From: DASPJR01 sp035628505
GTDB taxonomy: Bacteria > Planctomycetota > SZUA-567 > H5-PLA8
Length of the DNA: 35,492 nucleotides
Assembly: GCA_035628505.1 (NCBI GenBank)
Contig: DASPJR010000029.1
Coordinates: 1 to 35,492, forward strand
Direction: 5' to 3'
This document shows positions 28,601-29,844 of the stretch, one piece after another. The position numbers and the translations under genes were made by a program. The notes beneath the pieces were generated by a model that saw only the letters and a program-made list of their open reading frames with translations, made no database searches and was not told the DNA's origin. Every line of letters begins with the position of its first letter. Positions within the stretch are counted from its first letter, which is position 1.

Positions 28601-29815
28601 ACCGGGCTGCCGGCGTCCGGCTGGCGCGCATTGGCTGCCTCGGACCGCATCGATCCGGCGGCTGCGGACTTTGCGACACAAGCCGAGGGCTTAATCGCAG
28701 CCGCTCCTGAAATTGCCTGGAGCCGCGCACTGCTGGGCGTAACGCACGCGCAGCCGGCGGAAGTGACGGAAAGCATGCGTGTGGCCGCAAACGGCGCGGC
28801 TGATCTGATCGTCTACATCGGCCACGGCAACAGCCGCATCCTGGGCGCGCAGACGCCGCGCATCCTGGATATGGATTCCGTTCAGGCGTGGAACGGAAAT
28901 GTCATCTTCCTGCAGACCACCTGCAATGGAAACTTCTTCGCGCGTGACGAGGCCGGTTCCCGAAGCATTGCCATCCAGGGGATGGCACAGCCGCAGGGCG
29001 GCATCGCCGCGTCCATTTCGACGACAACGTTCGTCCTGGCCGGGCCGAATGCGGAATTCACGCGGGAGTTGCTGCGCCAAAGCGGTCTTGTCAACCGGTG
29101 GGGTGATGCGTTGCGCAGCGCGCAGCTCTGGGCGTGGAACAAATCCAACGGAACACCCAAGACGTGGTACCACGACCTGGCACTCACGCAGACGATACTT
29201 GGCGATCCGGCTCTCCCAGTGTTCAAACCGGCCATTGTAACGCCGCCAAACACGACACCGCCGCCGCCGGTTCCGCCGGGAACAACACCGGGCACGACAC
29301 CCACGGTTCCGCCAGGCACGACGCCGACGGTTCCAGGCGGAACAGGTCCGGGGACAGGTCCTGCGACGCCGCCCGATGGTGAAGTGGCGAAGCTTTGGCT
29401 GGAGGTTGACCGCGTCACTGGACGAATCAATCGCAGCGTCACCGGCCGCGACAGCGTTGCAGTGACGGGAACGATGGAGCAGATGAAGAATGTTTCGCTC
29501 GCTGGCGCCAAAGTCTCCGTGAACATCAGCGGAGCGGCGGTGGAATTCACGCTCGACCGCTTCGGCCGGGCGCGTAACAGCAACGGCTCGATCCGCTTTG
29601 GTGCGCTCAAGCGTGATGGCTCGCGAAGCTTCCGCATCGTGCTGAATGGATCGTTGGATGCAGCGTGGAGCGCAGCCGGAATGAGCATCAAGAGCGGCGG
29701 AGCAACGACGTTCCTGCTGACAACGGAGATCAGCCTGAACGGAGTCTCCGGCAGGACTCAGACACAGGCCATTGTGACATCACGCAACGGCAGCACGGCG
29801 AAGCTGAAAAACTAA
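4454..29815 (+). CDS. Giant PATR beta-helix protein with PA14, LamG and C25 peptidase domains
   Basis: One uninterrupted frame of 8453 residues (roughly 0.8 MDa) is rich in Gly, Thr, Ser, Ala and Asn. A signal peptide (1-49) is followed by ten super-repeat blocks. Each opens with an aromatic-x5-Trp motif and is filled with autotransporter-associated repeats of the form K-x-G-x-G-T-L-x-L-x-G-x-N-T-Y-x-G-T-T; I count about 35 copies. Inserts are PA14 at 3784-3926, 4460-4609 and 5301-5446, a beta-sandwich-like domain at 5450-5619, and LamG at 5858-6069 and 6952-7151. The tail holds an Fn3-like domain (7373-7473), a C25 peptidase domain (7907-8257, His8124 and Cys8157), a Pro/Thr/Gly linker and a beta-rich end domain (8311-8453). 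I see no autotransporter beta-barrel, no PEP-CTERM and no LPXTG motif, so the export route beyond Sec is unknown. Probably a secreted or surface fibre that binds carbohydrate. The PqqD-like gene follows after 29 bp. Confidence 0.93.
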   Translation: MRPPLPRDRSIPADPHLEYTDAPRFKASPALRLSSVAMLVVFAAPVFAAGLWDGGAGTTNWGDANNWDDNIVPTSATAVTINTAVTINLGGVSRPCASLTIGAGTAVTLNNGTLELVGDTGIVCNETSTISNISATGAVNINVASGKTLTVSGAISGLCSLAKSGLGTVTLNGASSYQGATVITLGTLAIGVNNALPIGTSVNFGAASATTATLSLGTFTQELAGLAVNGGANGTNVTTGGAGSTLTINTDKVVTHSGTFNGVVNLVKKGTGILQLTNATAYPASTFTSVAIQNGTVQFSAALLSTASVVLGDATANTSGVLDLTSRAQSIASVTAVGTGTSNAVTSTVSQTLTITNNGTVTLNAPISGLANLTLSTTGTVTYSGTISGSCIITKQGSGTLILSGNNTYTGTTTVSAGTLQASGGNAIGDTSNVSVTAAGAIFEILANETVGTIATGSATAKIKVNSSTLTTTGAAIATMTGTIEGSGTLVKEGTSAYVLTMNAANPSFTGVTNINGGTITLGNASALSTCSAVNVNSGAVLNSTVAAPALGNANVATGGTLRFSTTAVTGGTVPANPVSGTVEVGIGVSGFNGLKMADGSTFKFIANTLNYAGSLQFSGTVAVDVQANASCTISGGISNGTSAGSLSLTGTTGKLFLTTANTFSGTTTASAAALELGGSGTLANTSEVRVTNSSILTLNNATANSTRLNDSAKVTLTGGTFIITNPTGTNITESMGELAIGAGFNALQVNPTSTGQLYLQTTTITRAAGGYLNLTRGSATLARLLTTGVADASSLPHIAVSDPSLLSGVFIPGVYSSTNGVVRPTNIFQSNASTAWNVSSTWLLNGAATGLTPTASDAVVIGAHTVSTTPSAAARSLTFSATGTVNGTDTLTLADRIIRVHGGSPTISCPVDLGTGAAAELAQIVNNTAGTLSLNGALSNSALDTLEFLGSGTFSNPIALGNANAALLGNIKVCTGTVNLATNGASAINASARVDILSGGRLNVNVANALLAKVKSVATGGILRYTNSTQDLNSGATLPGTAATNSFNGTLELQTTIASGGGADYSGLTLNDGSIINATGSVSFNHNLVLNGGTIIIANTLALTLGGVISGNGQLTIQAGATVTVQGANTFVGDVILESGSLSVSSNSNFGDSGNGIIFNGGTFLTTANVTVPRSINMLGSGTVNVNNASATVVFSGPITGSGVLTKSGAGVLTLSNSNTYSGGTTVSAGTLQVSNDDALGTGGVSLATGSTLQATGFRALPNALSFTGTTTVSGSDLVLSGTVTGASGATLTLSNNNVTINGNVVLVGTGSIFSTSANNTTTINGIVSGTNLGKSGTGVLRVTGNNTYATTDLNNGIVEFGSSSLSGSGPLGLGQIDIASATPTLRAYGSSQTFFNTISLTSTVGLNFDGTNDLTIAGPITLGGNARTFTVTNSGVTTLAGTVSGTVGVTKAGSGTLVLTGNNTSTGGVTVNAGTLRISGPAGTLGDMTSTPPYTIASGATLELDNSSNPHPSRLVDADALTINGTFVLNGGRETIGLPTFGAGATLRVNTYDITAGEDDARLTMSSNYTTTGFNFERNSANSTDTAHFFAASGTPPTGSNPTVNNLPSTYTTAAGLIEDLTGVFTTTAAGNWTDTTKWTPTPPIGGPDGSTITVVIKHAMTLNANKQVKSVFFQTGTPSISGSSTLNMSGGTGIFGQETGTISAPIDFGATGAAVNVTSGKTLSLNTAITTSGGITKTGAGTLALGAASSHSGTTSIQAGNISITADDRLGSGNVSLDGGTLTLAHASGEITSSRTFTTTTTSGGAIEVANAAATFTLNSALAGNVPFTKAGNGVLKLTVASSRSGASATTIVNAGTLRVANNTATGSGAITVNGTLEIAGVTLSNAITLNNGGILAGSGAAAYTGTISVTGSATAMLQAVGVNDVFTLGTGSPVLTNGSGATLIAGGAGRIVLVTGNSGYTGNWNLNTGTLEVKDPQALGSASTTISVNGGKLGYGISSGAKLGTAITLNGGTLGAIGFDAQFGQFGSPSYPGTVSVAGPSFISLEDLVSPGTARNVTISSTSTSKLTGSGALTVTGIGGTVFALTSTITDYTGTITVSPNATLQAQEAGSLGSATVALAGGTLHLASTLVNNTVNFGANVVLTQNSTIHVDRPLLTGGGNTMQLNNLSIGDYVLTATGANNYGLSFAGIVTLTGSAEIRPSSAVVTINGVISGAFPLVKSGAQDLIYNTAQSYTGTTTVNAGRLLLKNNGAIAGYLTVNSTATAEIDETGAANGVNRIPDDAVVSLNGGTLKLTADMAAAHVEDIGPLNLVGGQSNIIIISNGTRDARFVADSITRASGTFLNLSLENTSGTNNDVGNLLIGGIADATPLVYIAVSTTGTAPQTGATGYYQKLPTEEGVVPLPSLFIVTKQDGDWDDPNTWQGVLGGGVPPEDSFICIAHNVTASVPHLARFLKLDASSAPTANSTGANLSGTGTITVSSGGVMATATSTISCGLNFGSAEGFFNTLPGALIRVNGVITANAGVAKSGTGKLVFYSPNTISGEVNLLAGELGLGNSSGLGAATLVMNDGATLTAEDSPAFLVNSVRVNGSVTFGAGGDITFNDNGLGTSSFTLTGASQINVQCPALVINQILRETGGARSLIKSGGGILRLMNANTFSGGLNLQAGALQIGNDQSLGTGSVTFSTGAQKSLEAFGAARTLSNPVVVSSDFTVEGSNDLTFAGTMELATSSGVHPQINTDNTGLTHISGTIHDNGNTGAHRLVKIGTGTLRLSGSNTHRSGFYLAGGTLEVNNNAALGTGTLRFQSPSTILAFGAPRTLPNSVELNSNFTVGGSLALTFSGPMTLNATRTVTVSNTQNTTFSGAIGATGAYGLTKTGTGLIILSGSNTYTGTTTVSTGAVTLNGNGQLKGNLTLPNGTTFTIDETGTSTSIDRLADSSAINMSGGTFVLTANNNVTHAETVNLLNLTGGTSNIVLNSTGTGDARLIAINYQRAPSTFLSLTRAPNEGLPDSPNLILDSFASSTAVPWATVNGNRASYDISSDANSEIGLKTATPNKTTVYQGGATLDWTNPNHWSPTGVPATSDDVLVLHPINLPSAQQVSSITLGTGNGQTGSTSGSQLTVSSGGVFVNANISPTCSNDFAFGTAEGVISTGTSSTLTLSGILSGSGGISKLGTGNLVLAGNNTYTGTTSIFQGIVRVSLNANLGNTSASISLNGGTLEATDTFPSARIVNVDAIGGTLAVIADKTLTLSGGMTNSGAAQGTLTKAGAGTLILQGTSSRAGTTVVAGGTLRTESANGIAAAGAPVTVEGLATLEIFDTSINHPITMNGTAANKSGLKGTGSAVSVGTVSVASGAGITLSTAASTDILRLQGVLDGGTGGSTVTVPAIPSGSRIILEQPGTYAGNWSIAGGIVQSGATNALGLSTNVVTLTGGVLGCSGGTVPQSIVLNGGGIGSVGGDRTFSGAISVLTSTTISLADPTSTTTEWNLSLSGVLSNSGAINVTAPVGSTKVLTLTGSNTASGLMTVSGGMVRLQGSGRIGGSLTVASGGTFEIDETGTNSSVDRIPDTATLTLSGGTFTLRGQIDVNHDESIKEVILAAGTTSTLNLRPNSATTNLGRVILRCITGSPALTQQAGATLNFNRNSSGTVTANWIVAGYPNLDSTNFPWLIVTENTGTFPARYVVPGVPASPANSEGIISDFVQAYQTVNVNGLWDTTTDWNPNALPGAGNPVIFNPFHTMSLNGANRTVRQLIFNGTGKLVGGINTVSIQQYGIQLNTANGLLGEYHATPYWGTNFNNTPAFIRVDPTINFTFDNPEGPGNGLADDNFSVRWRGQVLANFTETYTFYINSDDGASLWVNGVNLINRFGIGQGTTEFSGSINLQAGVRYNIEIHWGEGGGGEDVYFSWSSPSTPKAIVPASNLFPPITGAVAELNANTILESGKPTRIRSTSDGSLLISSVLSGTPSLVDIEMGSGTLSLTNANTYTSKTQLTSGTLAIGNVDAIPTPGAGSVDLDVRSGNVSASAALSVNKRLEANGNFGMGGTADWTWAGPITLTSSRTISAINSAGGNVTTISGVISESAAGSKVTVSGSGTLKFTANNAYTGGTLINGGVLLADTANIGDSATGSGPVTVTGTGTLGGSTATSNVSGTVSVEAGGTLQGTLKTGAVTVADNGNVSPGGASTVGTLSPSGLVLNDNSQLAFDLGTASDQIAVAGNLTLDGVVTVTPGTGFGDNTYVLFTYTGSLVNNGLVAIVPGKSYTIDTSTAGQVRLIVSAPQTRTWDGGGTTDLWSDALNWATNEAPKPGDNLIFAGTVRTTPFNDFTAGAPFGYIQFNDGDFTLSGNPVRLSDPTGGSALANTSGVTTTNIVNVDIILTGATTISAPGAATLVVGGGINTKTYMLTLNPGDTGTLTMNGVISGAGMVIVTDPPGNGGGTVYLNAANTYSGSAAGTVFVTGNVWGDYYTGGTTFNTYVGTRLDPQIAFTWGDPTSPFPGLSGTNYSIRWSGYILAPVSGTYVFRTRTDDGVKLWVDTPLVNNNQPATALPVGSAVINQGLGTWTTGTFNWTAGTYHPIQMELVQGGGGAYANLDWSVNGAAQTLVPSAQYATIETLAPTTLNGEGIVVIGNDSAFGAGLVRNASASTRLRADGSARTLANTVELKQNLTVNAGQNLTFNGTLQLKNGDRTLAINNNTTLAATTPISQDSSPRALTKTGSGQLTISGGQVGFTKQLNVSSGSVVLSGSGRLPAMTTAPEVIVGAGATLQLDNTTTANANRIDDTDRLQINSSSTFILKGDTAAALEEVISVLDSNSSTGTFRIESQGFATSLKASTAVGTGNYIFERVGTPTPKLFVTADVAYVNGAGLAYASVKDGASTVPAVYSTANGVVPAYTGTVYTSVASGSWGTATIWSPNGNPGINDQVIIDQNHVISLNGNREAAYVTFNGSGQINGSAGNTLTIASIIEVPASSTGSPVISTNLIINSALTINHNGGGLLTLSGNLSGSGGLFRNGTGRLLLSGNNTFSGNSQWNNGVLIYGSNSAMGSGTISWFGGWIESNGAFTLSNSLTLNNTLITAGSNNVTLSGPISLNNADRIVTVNNTLTSLNGVISDGGGNRKLTKNGTGELVLGGGANNTISGANSVQLDAGTLTLAKTGAIGTGKLLINAANTVLQAASALTIANAVDVNANFTFAGSNDLTLSGNSRLINGDRTITVSTGRTLIFSGSLGQDATSRALTKAGMGTIEFRAPCGFNKQLVLTNDGGTVKLLSNATLQNMTVVPAIIIRPGATLDLTDQPAGLSGNGLLGQYYNNGTAFNTYAFSRIDAQINFDWGAVPPDPSIGKDNICVRWTGKITVPSSGSWKFRPATDDGVRLWINGQIVSMYWIGRGIPGPPGDDSTPLNLTAGQQVDVVMEMNQGGGGVGAVLYWELNGGAASIIPQSALTPTYGTGGDVVWLDDSNSQVMSTATIQNAEDGWNWVSSNPAPLFGTQAHQSAINAGLHQHYFEDYDNTGTAFTPLQLNPGDLLYCWVYLDPANKPNTVMLQWNDSNGSWEHRAYWGANNIGWGTDGTVSRRYMGPLPPAGQWVRLEVPASVVGLDGNTLRGMAYTLHGGRATWDRAGKIASAGRINDFDEVQLEGGTLALNAAANTTNVETIGALNVASGSSSVVITPNGTGDAQLITSGLVRSNNATFNFVRNTSNGGAVKANLFTNPNMTNDIVPYATVNGLPAEYLTGSDDGLIAASSVKITQADGNWNSAATWIGGVPAAGNDVIIRHRVNLNVGASVRSVAFDAVSGVSDPSIYGSNTLTVSGGVIAALGSVSPRISCNVLFAAVGATIHQNAINPLTISGAVDITTSSPAEFAKWKMDEGLGTTVGDTSGNNRNLAFTGNVTEFPTWVSGTVGSNALQFDGSNDYITGNLNWPATGGPVTVSFWNNVPGSPVNSYAFGVGNAGTGNRFSAHAPWSDNNIYWDYGNISGTGRISTSYAAYMNKWTHVALVSEGNGGVFKAIYLDGVLVASAASSDGPDVGLAEIRIGMSPEGAGNYHKGSVDDFRIYDRVLTASEISQLASRTDPVTSGGLAKAGPGKLILGGANIYRGTTNILGGSIAVNSDASLGNSANPLTINGGTLEALNTVSSSRLVTIGTAGATIKTPAGATLTLNGTITGAGDLNVVDTGTLYLTGTSNFTVAGTGAKITIRDGATLQVNAQANMGAVANDIIFAGTGGTLRTPGFDVDGNKTITINAGATATWDIQSGTFLTNDNNQIQGSGTLIKTGLGIWHIDNNTYATSFTGNIILNNGLTRIGNGNANNLGLGNNPVVVESAATVGHNSTSAVPTPFNLQGGTLSAINADRVFSGTITATSASTLSLVDPLATTTARSLSFTGAFQGSAALNVTGIGGGKAVYIDGTSTGYSGTLTINSGTILSGSGSTTSPVLIGAGGTINPGTIGAAGTLGVGPLTIASGGVLNVDLAAPAGPNDLLNVNGAINLAGTVNVSAVAPPFDNGTYKLINFTGANNGNTLAPSNLPVGYSASISTSAPDVNMVVGPLTVASYTGPLGSVTAPITGSFNTATNWSPNGVPASGGTTELSFGGSTATGYTATNNHPSNPLQLNRLTVTSTSTAGANPYPTVNGTPLQFIPNGGAFPVIQMTSSGSNFNVQNSVTLNTTLYFSGNGPGIFRFHDALTTNTISGTGSIVVNPTNNAMLALFGPNSTYSGGTRVLSGRLVLAGNSTGSPVTASPIGTGTLQLSGGLVRASGANRTLGNVVTIDGNVQLGENGQGNTLDLQGAVTLAGTNKTYVLTVTGSDNIISGVLGDGGGANGFIKDGGNALTLSGTANNTYTGLTTIRAGGLRLQKTAGLNAIPGNVVVGDGAGGSSADVLQLNVDNQIVDTADVTVHRASGRFNMNNFNETIGTLNDTGTSTSISSAITIGGAKTLTVAGNGNSFFSGLISDQVSVLHWRFDDLAATATDYSGFGRNGTRTNSPAYNSTTPPVGTGSIVLNGVNQSVNVGNFFSGGNAAHTITAWIKVNALPSNRAWIALLGNPADGAHHWLINSAGGTQFGRWNGTSLAPTLPVGVWKHVAMTFNGTTLVMYENGTQTGSAAAAFNFAGVPFNIGQAQIGENFFNGELDDVRVYNVALSAAQIAELAAKREVGQGGGITKSGNGTMTLSNQQHTYTGTTSVTGGTLVLDNAALNSVTTNIAAGGTLRGNGNGITGGCVQALTVSGNVAPGYTTIASNIKGTLTATTADFATGSGKLTIRAFNVGVDSAAETDKFFVTGSAVDALKLKNLDLILDIRNGTYTSRESLIAQAGGDVITASFNNVAITNHSSGVGGVSLIYKNAAGTIVATQPVPTASTVALGGNAKSVYLVLNGSVTPVTVESFSARAEGTGVMLEWACASEFQNAGFNVYRRALGTRAWTRLNSALIPGRITSADLKRYQYFDWTEPGEYEYRLSDVSMNGDETFFTALAGPVTVGTAESSVSLESLSAAIDAALAEVQARRDAELGERFSRAFAPATTHTAQLGQKAEAERAQTFIENTSAPRAVVKSIVEGRWQEELVLAEDVKRGSPAGAAPRSAPTAAARMAAIRSVAPGTTEAVKVVYSGSGVLWIPQSALPDDYSALNVSITREGRSVRALAASADGLALYAPGYADAYTDRDAFFLTRSSTVTQTASSQQAQNLFTQPAVNVTQASARADFHDVYFDFNLRPYTFTPWFSNKYLAEGTTQSFSVETPDLAAGTGTLTLDLWSVTESELSPDHVLQVFVNGTPVGQAECDGGEKALSLSLPVPAGVLQNGLNTVELRTPAAPAGQLALLHSITIRYSKALTGSGPVTISTNATQVYEISGLGGSTLWLVDTSATDSPSLVDYQVQQQGDGSYKARFVAVAGSSILAVPSGKELAPLSATRRVIRSVNAGIAYLAVGPAQFESAIQPLLSARRNDGLAAVFVDQEELFDYYGHGRYGPEPIRAAVRSVRPAYLLLVGRTTYDYRNYSGAPFDPLCPSFLVPTTYLSQTVADAPFGDLGKGYSEVSVGRFPANTADDVSAMVAKTLSYTGLPASGWRALAASDRIDPAAADFATQAEGLIAAAPEIAWSRALLGVTHAQPAEVTESMRVAANGAADLIVYIGHGNSRILGAQTPRILDMDSVQAWNGNVIFLQTTCNGNFFARDEAGSRSIAIQGMAQPQGGIAASISTTTFVLAGPNAEFTRELLRQSGLVNRWGDALRSAQLWAWNKSNGTPKTWYHDLALTQTILGDPALPVFKPAIVTPPNTTPPPPVPPGTTPGTTPTVPPGTTPTVPGGTGPGTGPATPPDGEVAKLWLEVDRVTGRINRSVTGRDSVAVTGTMEQMKNVSLAGAKVSVNISGAAVEFTLDRFGRARNSNGSIRFGALKRDGSRSFRIVLNGSLDAAWSAAGMSIKSGGATTFLLTTEISLNGVSGRTQTQAIVTSRNGSTAKLKN
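4604..6931 (+). repeat. Super-repeat block 1 of the giant gene
   Basis: Opens with the entry motif NWGDANNW followed by a Pro, then about five beta-helix repeats (for example KQGSGTLILSGNNTYTGTT near 5637). It closes with an exit segment containing STRLNDSAKVTLTGGTF and the tail IAVSDPS...GVYSSTNGVV. Contains no inserted domain. Confidence 0.75.
6932..9322 (+). repeat. Super-repeat block 2
   Basis: Entry motif AWNVSSTW. Holds about four clear beta-helix repeats, including KSGAGVLTLSNSNTYSGGTT and KAGSGTLVLTGNNTSTGG, and closes with an exit segment around LELDNSSNPHPSRLVDADAL. The middle of this block is visibly more AT-rich than later blocks. No inserted domain. Confidence 0.75.
9323..11683 (+). 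repeat. Super-repeat block 3
   Basis: Entry motif NWTDTTKW. Contains about five repeats (such as KTGAGTLALGAASSHSGTT and KAGNGVLKL) and a clear exit segment with AEIDETGAANGVNRIPDDAV, then NIIIISNGTRDARF and VYIAVSTTG. No inserted domain. Confidence 0.75.
11684..13633 (+). repeat. Super-repeat block 4
   Basis: Entry motif DWDDPNTW. Four repeats follow (KSGTGKLVFYS, KSGGGILRLMNANTFSGG, KIGTGTLRLSGSNT, KTGTGLIILSGSNTYTGTT). The exit segment FTIDETGTSTSIDRLADSSA with NIVLNSTGTGDARL closely matches that of block 3, which suggests recent block duplication. No inserted domain. Confidence 0.75.
13634..15577 (+). repeat. Super-repeat block 5
   Basis: Entry motif DWTNPNHW. Holds four repeats, among them KLGTGNLVLAGNNTYTGTT and KAGAGTLILQGTSSRAGTT, and the exit segment FEIDETGTNSSVDRIPDTAT, very like blocks 3 and 4. 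It is 1944 bp against 1950 bp for block 4. No inserted domain. Confidence 0.75.
15578..17299 (+). repeat. Super-repeat block 6, carries PA14 domain 1
   Basis: Entry motif LWDTTTDW. A PA14 domain follows almost directly, then two beta-helix repeats (MGSGTLSLTNANTYTSKT and VSGSGTLKFTANNAYTGGT). It ends not with the DETG exit segment but with a classic autotransporter repeat ending (NVSPGGASTVGTLSPSG, then SDQIAVAGNLTLDG). It is the shortest block despite its insert. Confidence 0.7.
15803..16232 (+). other. PA14 domain 1
   Basis: Residues 3784-3926. Shows the PA14 pattern: GLLGEYHATPYWG start, FSVRWRGQV strand, then YTFYINSDDGASLWVNG with the paired Asp of the calcium and sugar site, and YNIEIHWGEGGGG near the end. 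PA14 domains usually bind carbohydrate. The Asp pair is intact, so binding ability looks preserved. Confidence 0.88.
17300..19138 (+). repeat. Super-repeat block 7, carries PA14 domain 2
   Basis: Entry motif LWSDALNW preceded by RTWDGGGTTD, very like the opening of block 1. The PA14 domain interrupts a beta-helix repeat right after YLNAANTYSGSAAGTV, and the repeat resumes afterwards with GIVVIGNDSAFGAGLV. The exit segment contains LQLDNTTTANANRIDDTDRL. Confidence 0.72.
17831..18280 (+). other. PA14 domain 2
   Basis: Residues 4460-4609. GNVWGDYYTGGTTFN start, YSIRWSGYI strand, FRTRTDDGVKLWVD with the Asp pair, and HPIQMELVQGGGGAYANLDW at the end. It has a longer loop than domain 1 between the DDG strand and the last strands (NNNQPATALPVGSAVINQGL). 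Confidence 0.87.
20354..20793 (+). other. PA14 domain 3
   Basis: Residues 5301-5446. GNGLLGQYYNNGTAFN start, ICVRWTGKI strand, FRPATDDGVRLWINGQ with the Asp pair, and VDVVMEMNQGGGGVGAVLYW near the end. It is inserted into an exit segment straight after GATLDLTDQPAGLS. Confidence 0.88.
20801..21310 (+). other. Trp/Tyr-rich beta-sandwich-like domain after PA14 domain 3
   Basis: Residues 5450-5619. Starts VVWLDDSNSQ, then GWNWVSSNPAP, HQSAINAGLHQHYFEDYDN, VMLQWNDSNGSWEHRAYWG and YMGPLPPAGQWVRLEVPAS, ending LHGGRATWDRAG. I recognise the WEHRAYWG and GQWVRLEVP pattern as a widespread but little-characterised bacterial extracellular domain. It resembles a carbohydrate-binding jelly roll, though that fold is an inference. 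Confidence 0.6.
21686..24097 (+). repeat. Super-repeat block 9, carries LamG domain 1
   Basis: Entry motif NWNSAATW. The LamG domain comes soon after the entry, just before the repeat start GLAKAGPGKLILGGANIYRG. Four further repeats follow. The block ends with an autotransporter-type ending (GGTINPGTIGAAGTLGVG, then LNVNGAINLAGTVNV) rather than the DETG exit segment. Confidence 0.7.
22024..22662 (+). other. LamG (concanavalin-like) domain 1
   Basis: Residues about 5858-6069. The LamG/concanavalin hallmarks are AKWKMDEGLGTTVGDTSGNN at the start, ALQFDGSNDYI, WTHVALVSEG, IYLDGVLVASAAS and VDDFRIYDRVLTASEI at the end. Such domains bind glycans or proteins. The complete strand order suggests a folded module. 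Confidence 0.9.
24098..26569 (+). repeat. Super-repeat block 10, carries LamG domain 2
   Basis: The entry motif SFNTATNW has Phe in place of the first Trp, the only such change among ten. Includes LFGPNSTYSGGTRVLSGRL and KDGGNALTLSGTANNTYTGLT, then LamG domain 2, then the last repeat KSGNGTMTLSNQQHTYTGTT. It ends with NVAPGYTT-type closing strands leading into the tail domains. Confidence 0.7.
25308..25908 (+). other. LamG (concanavalin-like) domain 2
   Basis: Residues about 6952-7151. Begins LHWRFDDLAATATDYSGFGR and continues with GSIVLNGVNQSVNVG, HTITAWIKVNA, WKHVAMTFNGTTLVMYENG and ELDDVRVYNVALSAAQIAEL. It is inserted between SGLISD and GGGITKSGNG of a beta-helix repeat, the same register as LamG domain 1. 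Confidence 0.9.
26570..26872 (+). other. Fn3-like linker domain
   Basis: Residues 7373-7473. The pattern VTVESFSARAEGTGVMLEW, SEFQNAGFNVYRR, then YQYFDWTEPGEYEYRLSDV is the Fn3-like fold often found before C-terminal secretion or peptidase modules in secreted proteins of Bacteroidota and relatives. It marks the change from beta-helix to the peptidase tail. Confidence 0.7.
28172..29224 (+). other. Gingipain-type (C25) cysteine peptidase domain
   Basis: Residues about 7907-8257. Follows the C25 layout: AYLAVGPAQFESAIQPLLSA, a DYYGHGRYGPEPIRAAV segment, YLLLVGRTTYDYRN, VGRFPANT, then IVYIGHGN with His8124 (28823-28825) and FLQTTCNGNFF with Cys8157 (28922-28924). The 33-residue distance between His and Cys equals that between His211 and Cys244 of RgpB. 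The closing GDPALPVF is also typical. About 300 residues before it (26873-28171) contain beta-sandwich segments like the N-terminal part of other C25 proteins. Cleavage preference cannot be read from the sequence. Confidence 0.85.
29231..29380 (+). repeat. Pro/Thr/Gly-rich linker repeats
   Basis: Residues 8260-8309. Short tandem units of the form PGTTPT-VP (PPGTTPGTTP, TVPPGTTPTVPGGTGPGTG) give an extended, flexible linker between the peptidase domain and the end domain. The DNA is also repetitive (variants of ACGACGCCGACGGTTCC). Confidence 0.85.
29384..29812 (+). other. C-terminal beta-rich domain of the giant protein
   Basis: Residues 8311-8453. Alternating strands (KVSVNISGAAVEFTLDRFGRA, GSRSFRIVLNGSLDAAWSAA, TFLLTTEISLNGVSG) suggest an Ig-like sandwich. 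It ends with the residues STAKLKN. It does not look like an autotransporter barrel (no final aromatic, too short) and I do not recognise a type IX sorting domain. It may be a new anchoring or sorting module, which is an inference. Confidence 0.5.
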
Positions 29816-29844
29816 ACAGTCTGGCAGGACGGCGGAGATTTAAA

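Noticed and set aside
26873..29812. C-terminal autotransporter barrel
   Set aside because: The region reads as C25 peptidase, linker and a 143-residue sandwich-like domain; there is no run of amphipathic barrel strands and no terminal aromatic residue.
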